From DASQFQ01 sp963722815 (GTDB lineage Bacteria > Actinomycetota > Thermoleophilia > Solirubrobacterales > Solirubrobacteraceae), in NCBI GenBank assembly GCA_963722815.1, contig CAVROM010000010.1:372001-436000 (forward strand): 64,000 bases of DNA, read 5' to 3'. Both the position numbers and the translations under genes were made by a program. Positions 62,129-64,000 of this stretch are shown piece after piece; position 1 is the stretch's first letter, and every line of letters starts with the position of its first letter. Below the pieces are notes generated by a model. It was not told the origin of the DNA and did no database searches. It saw nothing but the letters and a program-made list of their open reading frames with translations.

Positions 62129-63941
62129 ATGTCGGATACCGCTGTCCAGCCCGCCCATGCGGTCGATCAGTGGCTTGCGGGCTTCGACGAGGCCCTGACC
62201 GCCGGCGACCCCGCGGCCGCCGCCCAGCTCTTCCTCGAGGACAGCTTCTGGCGCGACCTCGTCGCGTTCACCTGGAACATCAAGACGGTCGAGGGGCGCG
62301 ACGGCGTGGAGGCCATGCTCGGCGAGACGCTCGCGGGCGCGAAGCCGCGCAACTGGCGCGTGACCGAGCCGCCCGACGAGGCCGACGGCGTCATCACCGC
62401 GTGGATCGAGTTCGAGACCGAGGTCGGCCGCGGCAACGGGCTCCTGCGGCTGCAAGCGACGGCAAGGCGTGGACGCTGCTGACCGCGCTCTACGAGCTCA
62501 AGGGCCACGAGGAGCCGAAGGGCCCGGGCCGCCAGCAAGGGCGTCGAGCACGGCGCCGAGCCGGGACCGCGAGACGTGGCTGGAGGCGCGCCGGCGCGAG
62601 GCCGAGGAGCTCGGCTACGAGACCCAGCCCGAGGTCGTGATCGTCGGCGGCGGCCAGGGCGGGATCGCGCTCGGCGCGCGGCTGCGCCAGCTCGGCGTGC
62701 CGACGATCATCGTCGAGCGCAACGAGCGCCCCGGCGACTCCTGGCGCAAGCGCTACAAGTCGCTGTGCCTGCACGACCCGGTCTGGTACGACCACCTGCC
62801 GTACATCAAGTTCCCCGAGAACTGGCCGGTGTTCTCGCCCAAGGACAAGATCGGCGACTGGCTCGAGATGTACACGCGGGTGATGGAGCTCAACTACTGG
62901 AGCTCGACGACCGCGAAGAGCGCCACGTACGACGAGGACGCGGGCGAGTGGAAGGTCGTCAGTCGAGCGCGACGGCGCCGACGATCACGCTGCGGCCGAA
63001 GCAGCTCGTGCTCGCCACCGGCATGTCGGGCAAGCCCAACGTGCCCGAGATCCCGGGCATGGACGTCTTCAAGGGCGACCAGCACCACTCCTCGCATGCA
63101 CCCGGGCCCGGACGCCTACGAGGGCAAGCAGCTGCGTGGTGATCGGCTCCAACAACTCCGCCCACGACATCTGCGCCGCGCTGTGGGAGGAGGGCGCCGA
63201 CGTGACGATGGTCCAGCGCTCCTCGACGCACATCGTGCGCTCGGACACGCTGATGGACGTCGGCCTCGGCGCGCTCTACTCCGAGGAGGCGGTGGCGGCC
63301 GGCGTGACCACCGAGAAGGCCGACATGATCTTCGCCTCGCTGCCGTACCGGATCCTGCACGAGTTCCAGATCCCGCTCTACGACGAGATGCGCGAGCGCG
63401 ACAAGGACTTCTACGACCGGCTCGAGGCGGCGGGCTTCGAGCTCGACTGGGGCGAGGACGGCTCCGGCCTGTTCATGAAGTACCTGCGCCGCGGCTCGGG
63501 CTACTACATCGACGTCGGCGCGTCCGACCTCGTCGCCAACGGCGACGATCAAGCTCAAGAACGGGCCAGGTCGACCACCTGAGCGAGGACGCGGTGGTGA
63601 TGGAGGACGGCACCGAGCTGCCGGCCGACCTCGTCGTCTACGCCACCGGCTACGGCTCGATGAACGGCTGGGCCGCCGACCTCATCTCGCCAGGAGGTCG
63701 CCGACCAAGGTCGGCAAGGTGCTGGGGGCTCGGCTCGGACACGAAGAAGGACCCGGGCCCGTGGGAGGGCGAGCAGCGCAACATGTGGAAGCCGACGCAG
63801 CAGGAGGCGCTGTGGTTCCACGGCGGCAACCTGCACCAGTCGCGCCACTACTCGCTCTACCTGGCGCTGCAGCTCAAGGCGCGGATGGAGGGCCTCGACA
63901 CCCCGGTCTACGGGCTGCAGGAGGTCCACCACACGAGCTAG
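62129..63941 (+). CDS. NTF2-like domain fused to flavin-containing monooxygenase, many frame breaks
   Basis: ATG 62129 has GAGGAGG six bases upstream. Residues 1-125 are NTF2-like (VDQWLAGFDEALTAGDPAAA, FWRDLVAFTWNIKTVEGRDG). Then ETQPEVVIVGGGQGGIALGA (FAD), VERNERPGDSWRKRYKSLCL, HDPVWYDHLPYIKFPENWPV, and the NADPH Rossmann VVIGSNNSAHDICAALWEEG. The ATG motif DLVVYATGYGSMNGWA and HGGNLHQSRHYSLYLALQLK end the protein. About 600 residues joined. Frame shifts near 62455, 62535, 62560, 62960, 63095, 63130, 63548 and 63690-63725 are needed. The FAD fingerprint GGGQGG instead of GxGxxG is unusual for the family. It oxidises an unknown small substrate. Confidence 0.78.
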
Positions 63942-64000
63942 CGCTTCGCGCGCTGGACCCGGAGCTCGTAGCGCGAGTCGAGCGTGCGGGTCTTCTGGTC
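63938..64000 (-). CDS. C-terminal end of a gene continuing beyond the window
   Basis: The minus strand is open from the right edge to a TAG that overlaps the FMO stop by two bases. The 20 visible codons read DQKTRTLDSRYELRVQRAKR, a basic tail. Nothing more can be said; chance open frames of this length are common at this G+C content. Confidence 0.3.
   Translation of the reverse strand, partial: DQKTRTLDSRYELRVQRAKR

Overview
The window is about 72-75% G+C, gene-dense, and reads like a chromosome segment of a high-G+C actinobacterium. The mix of gene families points to the Thermoleophilia / Solirubrobacterales: secreted beta-helix proteins with a CGYPDADNTG motif, a compact Rsb stress module, two caa3/aa3-type oxidases, an archaeal-type short phosphatidylserine decarboxylase and a fused NnrE-NnrD. 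That lineage is an inference from gene content. No rRNA, tRNA, CRISPR array, transposase or phage gene was recognised.

Layout. (1) 1-24.2 kb is a surface-polysaccharide locus. It holds a partial secreted protein, psd, an ATP-grasp ligase, at least five glycosyltransferases, two asparagine-synthase-type amidotransferases, a flippase, a NeuD-type acetyltransferase, four paralogous two-TM chain-length (polysaccharide co-polymerase) proteins of which one is fused to a Wzy/WaaL-like polymerase, and a sugar-nucleotide operon (UDP-sugar 6-dehydrogenase, RmlA-like protein, Gfo/Idh oxidoreductase, DegT aminotransferase). A 785-bp gene-free stretch at 17.8-18.6 kb carries exact repeats. (2) 24.2-28.6 kb is a regulatory island: an ECF sigma factor, LuxR-type and receiver-only regulators, small unknown proteins and a convergent LuxR regulator / PAS-histidine kinase pair. 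(3) 28.7-33.5 kb is a housekeeping operon acpS-nnrED-CBS-alr-cca, followed by an M28 peptidase, a striking 174-bp hairpin, a HIT protein, secreted proteins, cspA and a GGDEF/HD-GYP c-di-GMP protein. (4) 41.6-47.5 kb is an A2-type cytochrome oxidase operon (ctaC-ctaD-USP-ctaE-small TM-ctaG), facing a cytochrome c/cupredoxin fusion lipoprotein. (5) 48.1-52.5 kb holds a CBS protein, a compound palindrome, and an Rsb operon (U-R-S-T-X). (6) 52.6-56.4 kb is a second oxidase operon of the A1 type (ctaC-ctaD-ctaB and two small membrane proteins). (7) 56.4-64 kb holds an enoyl-CoA hydratase, a class I amidotransferase, a gamma-glutamylcyclotransferase-like protein, a PAP2 protein, a UPF0104 membrane protein, trxB, trmO-like, and an NTF2-FMO fusion.

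How they work together. The first third could build and export a complex, probably uronamide- or acetamido-containing polysaccharide. The WbpA/WbpB/WbpE-like set plus an acetyltransferase resembles the route to UDP-2,3-diacetamido uronic acids, and the amidotransferases could amidate the carboxyl group. The two oxidases, assembly factors and the c-type/cupredoxin donor form an aerobic respiratory block wrapped around a general stress switch.

Data quality. Roughly 15 otherwise normal genes are interrupted by frame changes. Nearly all are explained by one surplus base, often in or next to a G/C-rich run, so I treat them as intact genes with probable assembly insertions. They are given as one span each, with the break points stated.
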